Shown: positions 54,790 to 64,000 of the stretch, piece by piece
Position numbering within the stretch: the stretch's first letter is position 1
Layout: each line of letters begins with the position of its first letter
Assembly: GCA_933822405.4 (NCBI GenBank)
Contig: CAKOGP040001836.1
Span: 62,001 to 126,000 of the forward strand
Direction: 5' to 3'
Length of the DNA stretch: 64,000 nucleotides
Source: Cylindrotheca closterium
Lineage: Eukaryota; Bacillariophyta; Bacillariophyceae; Bacillariales; Bacillariaceae
Notes under the pieces: generated by a model
The model's database searches: none
Seen by the model: the letters and a program-made list of their open reading frames with translations, nothing else
Told to the model about the DNA's origin: nothing
Translations under genes and position numbers: made by a program

Positions 54790-56115
54790 ATGAAGGAAGG
54801 AATCACGGATTTGAAGAGTGATATGCTTGCGTCCATGAGTGATGAGAAAATGATTGATTGTCATTTGATTGGAACCGATGGGGGAGTGGGAATTCCCTGC
54901 AGCAAGTTTGTTTTAGCGACTCGTTCCGAGGTGTTCAAGAATATGTTTTATTCGGGTTTCCTCGAACAGCACGCTGATCGGGCTCCTATTGCTTACCCTT
55001 CCAAGATAATTCAGATTATTGTCATGTATTGCTATTCCGACCAGGTAAATCTGGACTCTATTCCTGACGACAAAGGATTGACGGATCAACAAGTTACGCT
55101 GCTCGTTCAGTTACGAGACGCTGCAAGGTTCTTTGGCTTAGGCAAAATACAGCAAAGTGTCGAGGAGCAGGTTGCAGAGTTCGTCTTCCGAAATAAGATC
55201 GGGGCTGAACACGTTTGTTCCTTTTTGGAAGAAATCATGGCTCCTGGTGAAGAGGACGGGCCATTTTGGGAGATACTCTTCCAGTTTGTTCTCATGAAGC
55301 CAGAAGAATGCCTCCATCTTGACCATGGCGTAATGAAATGTCATCCACGCTTGCTTGCAAGATTGCTTGAAAAGATCACCGACACCAGTATTGTAGCTCG
55401 GTGTCTCTACGCTTGGTCCGCTCAAGAAAGCAAGGAGGAAGCATCAGCCAGCACGGATCAGGAAAAGGAGATGCTCCTAGCTGTTGCCCGCCGGATCGAC
55501 TTGAAACAGCTTTCCACAAAAGAGTTATCCTCGATCGGGCATTGCCTTGCATTTTCAAAGGATCGGATGCTAGAAGCATACGAACATCATGGCAGGATTT
55601 CACAACCTCAACCCTTCCAACCCTTTCGAACGCCTACCTTTTCCTCGCCAAAAGCTACGGTGTATGTCGCGGGTGCTGGAGTAGCCGGTTTAAACGGATT
55701 GTACATGCAGTGCAAAAACGATAAACAGAGATTTGTGAAAGATGGAATCTACGGTGGCCTCCGAAGCGAGTTTGAGATTAAATATCATTCAGCCGATAAC
55801 AAATGGTGTATCTCAGTGCTACCAAAGACCGAGACAAGTTGTCCGCTACAAATGTATCAAGCATTCGAAAAGCCAGCTGGTGACAAATCCCACGAAATCA
55901 AAATACCATTTAATCACTGGGTAGGTTTGGAAGGTGCCAAACCAGCACCTTACACGGCCATAATTCAGCCTCCAAATCACTTCCAACCGCCACTATCAAC
56001 TTGGGGAACAGTTTCATTTTCTACCGGGGTTTCATCAACTGCACCAGATCCTCAGCCTCAGCAACGTCCACCCTTCCCACCTCTCCGCCGTCGAGGTACA
56101 AGAAGATTTAGGTAG
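54790..56115 (+). CDS. BTB/POZ-domain protein with C-terminal diatom-type domain, copy 1
   Basis: The frame encodes 441 residues. The BTB domain (about 15-130) contains DCHLIGTDGGVGIPCSKFVLATRSEVFKNMFYSGF and a helical LRDAARFFGLGKIQ segment. A BACK-like helical region follows, with FWEILFQFVLMKPEECL and ARLLEKITDTSIVARCLYAW. The C-terminal module starts VYVAGAGVAGLNGLYMQC and continues with FEIKYHSADNKWCISVL and HWVGLEGAKPAP. The GAG...NGxY pattern recurs in many diatom proteins of unknown function. BTB proteins often act as substrate adaptors of Cullin-3 ubiquitin ligases, so that role is possible but inferred. The end is Pro/Arg-rich. Confidence 0.85.
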   Translation: MKEGITDLKSDMLASMSDEKMIDCHLIGTDGGVGIPCSKFVLATRSEVFKNMFYSGFLEQHADRAPIAYPSKIIQIIVMYCYSDQVNLDSIPDDKGLTDQQVTLLVQLRDAARFFGLGKIQQSVEEQVAEFVFRNKIGAEHVCSFLEEIMAPGEEDGPFWEILFQFVLMKPEECLHLDHGVMKCHPRLLARLLEKITDTSIVARCLYAWSAQESKEEASASTDQEKEMLLAVARRIDLKQLSTKELSSIGHCLAFSKDRMLEAYEHHGRISQPQPFQPFRTPTFSSPKATVYVAGAGVAGLNGLYMQCKNDKQRFVKDGIYGGLRSEFEIKYHSADNKWCISVLPKTETSCPLQMYQAFEKPAGDKSHEIKIPFNHWVGLEGAKPAPYTAIIQPPNHFQPPLSTWGTVSFSTGVSSTAPDPQPQQRPPFPPLRRRGTRRFR

Positions 56116-56568
56116 CTTCCTAAGCTTTCGTTGTTGAACCTCTGATAAAAACTAGGAGAAAGCATAATCTGCCGCAACTTTAGAATAAGAGAGTACAGCA
56201 CCGAAGTAACGTTTCTTTACTAAACGATTGTTTGCCAACATGTCAATTGCCATGGACACAGTCTCAAAGCGAACACTGTAGTCCCTATTATCGCGTGGTC
56301 CCTATTATCGCGTGAGCTGATGTTCGTTGAGCGAACAAAAGCGAATCAAGAAACTCAGTACTCCCAAGACCTCACCATCAACCTAGCCCAGATTGAAATA
56401 CCGATCATGACTTGCTTCGTGGTAGTGACCTAAAACCTTCACCGAAGTAAAATCGCTGGCATAATGTATCTTTTTCCACACCTTGGAAGTGTCACCAAAA
56501 AAAACCCCATGAGTGTGCTTTGTGAACACTTCCAATAGACTCAACATGACTCGTCAATTTTCTTGGCA
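56116..56568. other. Convergent intergenic region
   Basis: A perfect tandem duplication of gtccctattatcgcgtg lies at about 56281-56315. No gene is seen. Confidence 0.5.
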
Positions 56569-59044
56569 TCATGCCTCAGCAACTTCATCATCGTCAAGAT
56601 AGGATGACACAATGCGTCTACCATCAGCTTTCGTGACCACCAAGGTTCCATCGTTCGAGATCTTCGATAAATCTGAAGATGCTTGTTCAGCAGGTGGAGT
56701 TTGGATACGAGATGACGAGCTTCCATCGTGCAAGTCGCCGACCCTTGCAAGCTGCGGTTCGGGAATGTTTGCCAAAGTATTGGTTCTCGAACCAAAAGCT
56801 CTAGAACCTGCCCCGGGTCCATCCGTGGTCATCCTAGCAGAAAGCCGAACGCTGACCATCATGGCCTTCTTTTGTTCTTTAAGTGTCATTTTGCCATAGC
56901 GTCTTTGCATCATCATTTTGGGTATGAAAATTAAAGATAACACAACCATACAAACACCAAACACCAAAAAGGTCAATATCAAATAGAACGTTTCGGGAGT
57001 ATCACTTGCAACGGCCACGATGGGCAACCCAGTCAGAAACCCTTGTGTTAATGAGAAGACAGTCATTGCAATGTACTTTGCTTCTGCAAACTCAGACTTG
57101 ATATCTCTCGCTTCGTATGCCTGCCAACATGCAACGGCGAGCACCACCAGATTGACTGCCAAAATAAAGAAAGAAAAACAAGCGCAGCTCGGGATGAGTC
57201 TCTGTTCCAAAGAAAAGATGCTTTAACCAAACATTCACTTACTCAATCCCAACGGAACCAAGTAGGGAATGGCCCCATCCTTGGAAAGGCATTGTCCAGT
57301 AGAAATAATCTCGCGATTCCACACATCGGTCCCAAGCGCAAACCTCCGGACATACCTCAATGGATCAATTACAGTCCAACAAATCAAGATGATGATGTTG
57401 AGAGAAAACATGATAAGAAATGGCACAACGGCATCTCTTTCTTTGACTCGGATACGAGCTCGTGCATTGGCGGATTTGAAAAACTGGTTGACGCGCCATG
57501 TTTTGGAAAACATCGCGGAAAAGGTAATACTGAATCCTGTAAATCCAAGCCATGGAATGCTCATGCATATTCCCTTGGCAAAAGAGTCCGAAATTGCTTC
57601 ACCACTATCATCAAAGGACAACGGAATCATAGCAGAGCCCATTACCAAGACTCCAGAGGCAGTCATTGCCAGAAAAAATGGTTGGCTTGCTTTCACAACA
57701 ATCTCGTTCCTGTTCAAAACAGTCCACCCCATGCATACAAGGAACCCTACAGCCACAATTCCAAAGCAAATGAAACCGAGCCATTTCATATCTCCCAACA
57801 AATTCTGGTCGACCATCAATTCAGGAAGCTCTTCTGGAACCAGATTGTAGTTGATCAATTTCGTTGGCACTCTGTCGGGTACAGAATCCATTCCTTCAGT
57901 AAGCATTTTGTACGAGGCCTGCGCAGCTTTGACTCCAATTTCATAGGTTTGCTCTCCAATCAATCCATCCACATAATTTTGTGCCATATAGTTCAAGTTA
58001 TCAGTTGTACCGTCCACACCGAGCCAACGAATGTTTAGATGACGGTACTTGTCCACAACATCAGTGTAATTTGGATGCGTCATGGGCCAACCATAGAGGA
58101 AGACTACAGCATTAGCGCCAGCCTCGACGGCATGTTCCATGGCGTAGGGGATGGTGTCAACAAATGGATTACCGGTGTAAGGATATACTTCTTCGGAATC
58201 AGGTTTACCATCGTTGTCTACATCAGTTGGGTAAACACTAACGGCATCAAAAAAGCCATATGCTATTTTTCAAAGACAACAAAACGAAGATGTGAGAAAC
58301 GCAAATCATTCGAATTTTTCTCTTTTGTTCAGAAAAAACAAACTTACGTCCCCAGCCAGGATTAGTACTATCAGTGAAACCACCGTGGTCTGGTGGATGC
58401 TGCCATCCGAGACCAAGCTTTGTGTAATTCACGGGAGCCATTTCCCAATGTGATCTGTCCTCTCGGTCATTGTCCTTTTCAATTTCATGCTTGAAACCAT
58501 GAAATCGCTCTGCTGAAATCCCGTCATTATAAAATGCAAGATATTTTCCTCCTTCTGGACGCAACTGCTTCAGGGTTCGGGCCATTGCGCTTCCCACGTG
58601 GTCAGGATAAGAGCCTACAAAAGTATTGAAATCTCCAAGACCTGCATGCGATTGCTGTCCTTCCATAACAGTAACGGGGATGCCCCTCTCCCTGGCGTCG
58701 TCAAACACACGAGGCATCCCATTCCTCCACGGGCATCGCATTACGATGGCGTCAACGTCTCCTCTCCTCAAGAACCACCTGAAAAGTGAGATACATGGCG
58801 CAACGTCTTCTGGTTCCTTGGTTATGTTAACCCCAGGCTCGCTTAGTTGAGGTGACAGATCGTGATATGTTTCACACGTAACGTTTGGTCCCAACCTTTG
58901 ACATTCATCTTTCCAACCCTTCTTGATGGCGTCAAATTGGGCGTCACTTCCAGTGACCATTGCCATGTTCCAGCCTTTGACAGGCATTGACATCAGAACA
59001 GTCACTGCCAGAAGGATCAATGTCTTCATTGCAGCATACCACAT
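56569..59044 (-). CDS. Class C G-protein-coupled receptor (GABA-B-like)
   Basis: Exons 59044-58348, 58262-57243 and 57155-56569 (introns 85 and 87 nt) encode 767 residues. A signal peptide (LILLAVTVLMSMPVKG) precedes an extracellular domain resembling bacterial periplasmic sugar-binding proteins: MAMVTGSDAQFDAIKKGW, GDVDAIVMRCPW, YLAFYNDGISAERFHGF, WLGVDGTTDNLNYMAQNYVDGLIGEQTYEIG. Seven membrane helices follow from WLGFICFGIVAVGFLV. They include the class C helix-3 pattern C.SIPWLGFTGFSITFSAMFSKTWRV and a last helix rebuilt by the second splice (PYLVPLGL|INLVVLAVACW). The C-terminal tail is Ser-rich and acidic. It probably senses an extracellular small molecule. Related families are expanded in diatoms. 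Confidence 0.92.
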
Positions 59045-59658
59045 TTTGTTCTTGACCTAGATTGTGAAGAAGATACTAGGTGATGATGATAACTGTGCGT
59101 TATGGCTGAAAATTGGGGAGTGAAGTGTAACACTTGTAGAACACTTTGTTTTCTTTCAATAGTATGCTATTAATAGCAGCTGCAAATATTATTTCTCTAC
59201 TAGCGGCACCAATATTTTTTACGGTGAGCGTGCGATCTTTCGTTTTCGGGGCGGCGAAATTTTATAAAAAGTCGGATGAACCACATTTATACAACGTGAC
59301 CTGGCTTATCATTTATATGCAACCATCCACGACCAACTTTCGCAACGGTGAAAAAAGACCATTGGGCCTATTTTTCAACATTAGCTCAGACAAAGGAAAG
59401 GAGTCGCAAACCGGTTCTTTTTTGTCCTTACGGTGTTGGTAGGTACCTAATGTAAGAGTGTGGTAAGAGGTACCGGTGTCGAACTCGAGGACAAGTTGAA
59501 GGGAAGCATAAAAACTCTGCTTTTGAAAGACGAAAAGCAAAACTTCTCATTTTAGCTGAGATAACTTAATCATGTCACTAACTTTTCAACTACCTTCCGC
59601 TTCTGCTTTGTCACTTTCAACGGACTTGGGCGGTTTTGCGCTATCCCTGTTGCGCTTC
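59045..59658. other. Intergenic between GPCR start and BTB gene 2 stop
   Basis: The GPCR promoter should lie here. Motifs gtaggtacc and gaggtaccggtg occur near 59440-59478. No gene is seen. Confidence 0.5.
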
Positions 59659-61032
59659 CTAATTTCCAAACGAGTAGCTTGGTAACGGGGCCGCTGCCGC
59701 TGCACTGAAAACAAAACCAGCCACTGAAGGCCCCGTTCTTACAAAGGGTGGAGCAAAGAAGGATGTACCAAAAGATGAACCAGAGGAGGCATGCTCTGTC
59801 GCATTTGGAATCGTGTCAGCCGACCCAAAACGAAAACTAGAGCATCTTTTGTGCACTGTCCATCGACAAAGAGTTGTCACAAAAGGTGCTGGTTCGGTAC
59901 CTTCGAGGCATCCCCAGTCGTTGAAAGGAACGTCTTCGGAAGAGGACGTGCTGGTCCGATAAAGCAGACTGCTCTTTCGTGCCTGAAGTAGGTGCTCTGA
60001 ATGACCCAGTTTCTTCTCAGTGTACACTGAAATTGACCACCTATTATCGACAGGGTTGAAAGATATCTCGTATTCGCAAAGGACACCTTCGTGTTCTCCC
60101 CTTTTGAAGAAGTGATTGTCGCGATACGGATGAGGCTGGTAGAATCCCTCCAATCCCTCCTCACCGGCAAGGGAAACATAGATCACAGACGTAAGGTCCA
60201 AAATCGGCACAGGGTCCTCAGAAAGACTCCCATGATAGACAAAGGCTTCCAGGATTCGATCAGCTGGAAAGAATGAGCACGGTTGTATCTTTGATAACTG
60301 AAGGGTGGAAAGTGATTTCAAATCAACTCGCTTGGAAATGGCTTTGAGAGGCTCTTGCTCTGTCTCAGTGCTTGTTCGATATATATTAGTTTCCTGAGTT
60401 GCCCAAGACTTTATGCACTGGACTATGACATTGTTGTTGTCGATCCCTTCAAGCACCCTAGCAAGCAAGTGTGGTGTTGGGTGGAATGAGGCGACGGACG
60501 TAGAGCCCTGAAACTTGTAATCGGGACAAAAGCACGGCATCGGGTTCTCAATCACATAGCGAAAGAATACATCCCAGAAGGGCCCTTCGTCTTCTCCGCG
60601 GGATATCAGCTCTGCCAACACGACACAAGCGCATTTAACATCACGGTTGCGAAAAACAACATTCCCAATCACTTTCTCGGCACCTGCTACCACTTCGTCA
60701 AGCTGAAAGTATCTCCCAGCATCTCGTAGCTCTACCAAACGATTAATTTCAGTCTCTCTTAGGCCAACTGCATCAAGGATCAGGTTCAGATCCATATCGC
60801 CCGAATGGCAAAACTTCACCACAACTCGAATGATGTTGGATGGATAGTTGAGATTGCAACGACCACTTTCTTGTTCCTTGAACTCCCCGAAAAGCAGCGT
60901 TTTAAAATATTCGCTTTGCGTTGCCAAAAAGACCTTAACGCAAGGAACTTCCACTCCGTCACTTCCAATTAAATGGCAGTCAAAGAAGGACTCTTCATTC
61001 ATGGCGTTCATCATTTCATCTTTCCAACTCAT
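59659..61032 (-). CDS. BTB/POZ-domain protein with C-terminal diatom-type domain, copy 2
   Basis: The frame encodes 457 residues from the first ATG (MSWKDEMMNAMNEESF). The frame extends upstream without another ATG. It is a paralogue of the 54790 gene. The BTB domain is FDCHLIGSDGVEVPCVKVFLATQSEYFKTLLFGEF. The helical middle part has FWDVFFRYVIENP and LARVLEGIDNNNVIVQCIKSWA. The C-terminal module is IYVSLAGEEGLEGFYQP...YEISFNPVDNRWSISVY, here with the GAG/NGxY motif eroded to AGE/EGFY. The tail is Ser/Gly/Phe-rich with FG-like repeats (SFGT, FRFGS, YSFGN). A Cullin-3 adaptor role is possible but inferred. The gene is divergent from the P4H gene, with 415 bp between starts. Confidence 0.85.
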   Translation of the reverse strand: MSWKDEMMNAMNEESFFDCHLIGSDGVEVPCVKVFLATQSEYFKTLLFGEFKEQESGRCNLNYPSNIIRVVVKFCHSGDMDLNLILDAVGLRETEINRLVELRDAGRYFQLDEVVAGAEKVIGNVVFRNRDVKCACVVLAELISRGEDEGPFWDVFFRYVIENPMPCFCPDYKFQGSTSVASFHPTPHLLARVLEGIDNNNVIVQCIKSWATQETNIYRTSTETEQEPLKAISKRVDLKSLSTLQLSKIQPCSFFPADRILEAFVYHGSLSEDPVPILDLTSVIYVSLAGEEGLEGFYQPHPYRDNHFFKRGEHEGVLCEYEISFNPVDNRWSISVYTEKKLGHSEHLLQARKSSLLYRTSTSSSEDVPFNDWGCLEGTEPAPFVTTLCRWTVHKRCSSFRFGSADTIPNATEHASSGSSFGTSFFAPPFVRTGPSVAGFVFSAAAAAPLPSYSFGN

Positions 61033-61447
61033 AGTTTTTGTAACACAACGAATACAATCTGAACTCGTTTTTCTTGAGACTTCTATTGTGTCACTACGTG
61101 GAGAAGAGCGTTGTGTCACATCAGGCCGTGTGTTCGGTAGTAGGCAGACTTGGCACCGTGTTCACAACCCGGTGTACATAGTTGCGATTTTTGTTTCTCG
61201 TTTTCTTGTTTTTGAGATTGGTGATTGATTGATTCATTCATACTAGTGAACCAAGTCCTACTAGTCGAACATATAGGACTACTTCAGAGCAGAGAGAACT
61301 GTCAAACGCTTCAACAATGCGTCAATGCGAAGACAAAACATCCAACAGAGTGAAGGAAGCATTGGAAGATTCATCCCGTTCAAAAGGAAATATTATCCTC
61401 TTTTTTCCTGGGCACAGCACAGCCAGTGAACAGTCCAAAAAGTTTTC
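61033..61447. promoter_or_regulatory. Bidirectional promoter region, BTB gene 2 / prolyl 4-hydroxylase
   Basis: 415 bp between divergent start codons must contain both promoters. No TATA box or known motif was recognised. Confidence 0.45.
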
Positions 61448-63485
61448 ATGACGAAAGGCGAGATGCCCATGGCGCATTTTCGATACCATCACAAAGCAAT
61501 GCAAATAAGACATTACCTGTTGCTAGTGTTGTCTGTATTCGCGCTCCTCTTTGTCTCCGTCCAGGGCGATGAGGCCGACAGCTCGGAGCAAACATGTACA
61601 TGGAGCGATCGTCACAATTGTGGTGGTGTATATCGAGACGCAAACCTGAAAGAAATGCAAGTCAATCTTGTAGGAAGGGAGCCTGAAAGTTTCTTCGCTT
61701 ATGTCCATCCGGACATTTCAACATTCTACAACAAGACGGAGGGTTCAATGGCAATCACAGAAACCAAGTTTAATGGTATGATGGGAAAATTTGTGAACAT
61801 GGCAGCCACGCCTATTACAATCTACTGGAAGTCGCATGATCCACGCCAAGAACCAGTATACATATCTCAGATTGAAGCCTATGGGGCCGCTGGAACTGCA
61901 ACCTATCCTGGCCACGTCTTCCTTGTCACACCGCTCGGAGACTCCTCTATAGTTTTACATGAATTTCAGGTCGTGAAAGGAAACTCGCTGTACATTTATG
62001 ATCCAATTGGATCTTTGAAAGAAGCACAAAAAACGTTACCATCACCAGAGCTAGAACGATACAAACTTCAATACGACAATCTTGCCTTCAACAACCTCTA
62101 CGAGCAATTCACTGGCCGCCAATGGCTAGCTCTTTATGGAAGAAAAGAAGCTCCAAGATACTACATGTGGCCAGCAGAATCCTTTGGGCAAGTGCATACA
62201 GTAGTGACGAAGGAGACTCATCTCCTGGAGCTTCCTTCAGATGACCGTTTCGAAAAAATGATCCCACTAAACTGCCACGATCCTGAACTTCGCGAAGCTC
62301 TTCAGCAGTACAAAGGATCTGAAGAAACCCTGATTTTGAACATGGTACGTTTGAATCGTCTGTGAGTCCCAGCCCTTCTATAGTTTTGTACTGAATACGT
62401 GTGTTTCAACACTAGACTGTTGTTAGTGTGGCACCAAGAGTATTTGAAATCAAGAACTTCCTCTCCCCCGCCGAAGTACAGCACGTTTTGGAAGTTGCAC
62501 TTGGAATGAAACTCTCTCAATCGACAACCAAAGCTGGCAGTGTTGGACAAGAAAGAACAGATGATGCCACTCGTACTTCCAAGAACTCTTGGCTATCACG
62601 GCACCGATCGCCTATCATCGACTCCATCATTCGGCGTTCGGCAGATCTATTGCAGATGGATGAAGCACTATTCCGTCGCCGAAACAAGGACGAAGAATAC
62701 CTCGTTCCTGAGACAAAGATTCCAATAAGTGAAAGGCTCCAGTTAGTTCATTATGACGTCGGGCAGCAGTACACGCCTCACCATGTAAGTCGAATGGACG
62801 AATTTATGGTTCCGCCACACCTATGCCTAGGCATTCAATCAGCCTCACCGACCTTTCATTATAAAGGATTTCTCAATCCCGAGTACAAAACATGGCCAAC
62901 CAAGTCGTTTTGCTACAATCCTTTTCTACTTGAACGACGTTCAATCGGGAGGAGAAACGTCTTTGTAAGTTTGCTTTGCTTGTTGACACAGGTTCTGTGA
63001 TAGTCAAGCTAACCCATCTCATTTTATCTCTTGCAGCCCGAGGTGGATGAATGGAGAAAAAAAGGATATTTTAAGGGTAGCACCAGAAGTTGGTAAAGCG
63101 GTTCTCTTCTACAATCAACTCCGTAAGTCTCAGGAGACAGAGCATTTCCTCAAGTCATTGTCTTCTATCTCACATCATAATTTGCACCAACGCAAGCGGA
63201 TGGAAATTACGATGAACGATCGCAGCACGCTGCTCTTCCAGTTGGGAAAGGAGAAAAATGGCTCAGTAAGTCCACCAGAACTCTGCCGTGCAGTGCGTTT
63301 TCATTCCACTCGAACCTTGCTTTAACAAAAGTCATCTGAATCAATCAATTCTTCCGCATTCGCAGCCAATTTATGGGTTTGGGTACGTCTTGTGTTCGCG
63401 CCTTGGGTGTGTGTTGCAACCGCAGGCTTACAGATCGACTGACGTTTTACTCTTTCTCTGCTGCTTCCAGGACCCTCATATGTAA
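61448..63485 (+). CDS. Prolyl 4-hydroxylase (2OG-Fe(II) oxygenase), secreted/ER type
   Basis: Seven exons (61448-62344, 62416-62784, 62867-62964, 63037-63122, 63197-63265, 63366-63382, 63471-63485) give 1,551 nt and 516 residues. Exons 6 and 7 are only 17 and 15 nt. The splices rebuild family motifs exactly: SVAPRVFEIKNFLS, the HxD motif in YTPHH|DF, HGQPSRFATILFYLNDVQSGGETSF|PRW, APEVGKAVLFYNQL|PDGN, the distal His and 2OG-binding Lys in ERSQHAALPVGKGEKW, and TNLWVW|DP. A hydrophobic stretch HYLLLVLSVFALLFVSVQG near residues 22-40 is a signal peptide or anchor. The enzyme hydroxylates prolines in ER or cell-surface proteins. The N-terminal ~300 residues belong to a domain often found ahead of such catalytic domains. 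Confidence 0.93.
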
Positions 63486-63671
63486 ACGGATATCTTTTTT
63501 GTCTACTTGTATCCGTTTGAGCATACTTTGTGGTACAATCTCCGTTTAGCAGGGAGTTCCGACTGAATCTCCAGCCTTCTCTAGCATCGAATTAAATGAC
63601 GAGACACAACTGCAAATCAAGCTGTTGAATTAGTATCTTCTTATCGTAGTAGTACTAAACCCGCAGAATCT

Positions 63672-63956
63672 CTACAAAATGTATCTAGAAACATCAGCCT
63701 TCATTGTAACCTCCTTCAAACGCTCCTCGACTAGCGCCTTGTTGACAACTACCTTGGACCCTTCCTCCATTTCGGAAGCTTCGAAACTAATTGTCTCCAT
63801 GATACGTTCCAAAACTGTATGAAGCCGACGAGCACCAATGTTTTCGACAGATTTGTTCAGTTGGGCCGCCATGCGAGCAATTTCTCGAATTGCTTCATCT
63901 TCAAACTCAAGCTCGACACCCTCAGCCCCAATAAGTTCCCTTTGTTGACGAAGCAG
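63672..63956 (-). CDS. hslU: HslU (ClpY) protease ATPase, last exon
   Basis: The last exon encodes about 94 residues of the HslU C-terminal domain: LLRQQRELIGAEGVELEFEDEAIREIA, NKSVENIGARRLHTVLERIMETISFEA and an end of the DVSRYIL type, matching 'ENIGARRLHT..ER..E.ISFEA......D.DLSRFIL'. The C-terminal residues of HslU insert into HslV and activate it. In eukaryotes the HslUV protease is mitochondrial. The sequence from 63957 to 64000 is open in frame but does not resemble HslU. It is pyrimidine-rich and ends in CAG, so it is probably an intron tail. The rest of the gene lies beyond the right edge. Confidence 0.9.
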   Translation of the reverse strand: MLRQQRELIGAEGVELEFEDEAIREIARMAAQLNKSVENIGARRLHTVLERIMETISFEASEMEEGSKVVVNKALVEERLKEVTMKADVSRYIL

Positions 63957-64000
63957 CTGGATAAGTTTTGGAGGAACGAATAGCAATAGTGAGATGAAGG

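Noticed and set aside
56569..57210. GPCR last exon starting at the CAG near 57202
   Set aside because: That acceptor breaks the frame; the acceptor at 57156-57157 restores phase and the last membrane helix.

Overview
The window is nuclear DNA from a photosynthetic stramenopile, almost certainly a diatom. Genes are mostly split by GT-AG introns of about 70-90 nt. Proteins include a GABA-B-like class C GPCR, BspA-type LRR and lectin-VTT families, and several precursors that start with a signal peptide ending in a diatom plastid-type 'xxF' cleavage context (52.9 kb, 33.0 kb) or carry a twin-arginine lumen signal (44.7 kb). A mitochondrial-type HslU gene is cut by the right edge and a poly(A) polymerase-like gene by the left edge. 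Intron-exon models below were built by hand. In every multi-exon case the spliced length is a multiple of three.

Layout. 0-13 kb: poly(A) polymerase-like C-terminus, copper P-type ATPase, a six-exon gene for a 2,142-residue multidomain protein (PDZ-like, ankyrin, CCCH finger, repeated C-terminal domain), and a PhyH dioxygenase. 13-30 kb: a protein with two degenerate RelA/SpoT-like folds, a small membrane protein, proteasome subunit RPN10, Polo-like kinase, a small membrane protein, replicative helicase MCM3, and an ExoIII-type AP endonuclease with an internal PIP box. 30-42 kb is a rearranged accessory block. It holds two of three identical tRNA-Ser(AGA) genes, a decayed LRR gene, an NAD kinase, and a large inverted duplication that copied the 3' end of the NAD kinase together with a lectin-VTT membrane protein gene. 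The arms are about 2 kb, the spacer about 3 kb with a decayed unknown gene, and a third broken copy of the VTT gene lies beyond. 42-53 kb: CPBP protease, lumenal DUF6816-like protein, third tRNA-Ser, divergent RPL28/RPL15, an unknown protein, RNA polymerase III subunit RPC5, a 610-bp Mutator-like non-autonomous element with a 10-bp target-site duplication, a membrane protein and a plastid precursor. 53-64 kb: a BTB-domain gene cluster (one pseudogene, two intact) around the class C GPCR, a prolyl 4-hydroxylase with two micro-exons, and HslU.

Most single-copy genes are housekeeping functions in DNA replication and repair, mitosis, proteolysis, translation and transcription, with no operon-like logic. 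The unusual material is concentrated in 30-42 kb (duplication, gene conversion, pseudogenes), at 50.5-51.2 kb (transposon) and in 53-61 kb (BTB/GPCR cluster).
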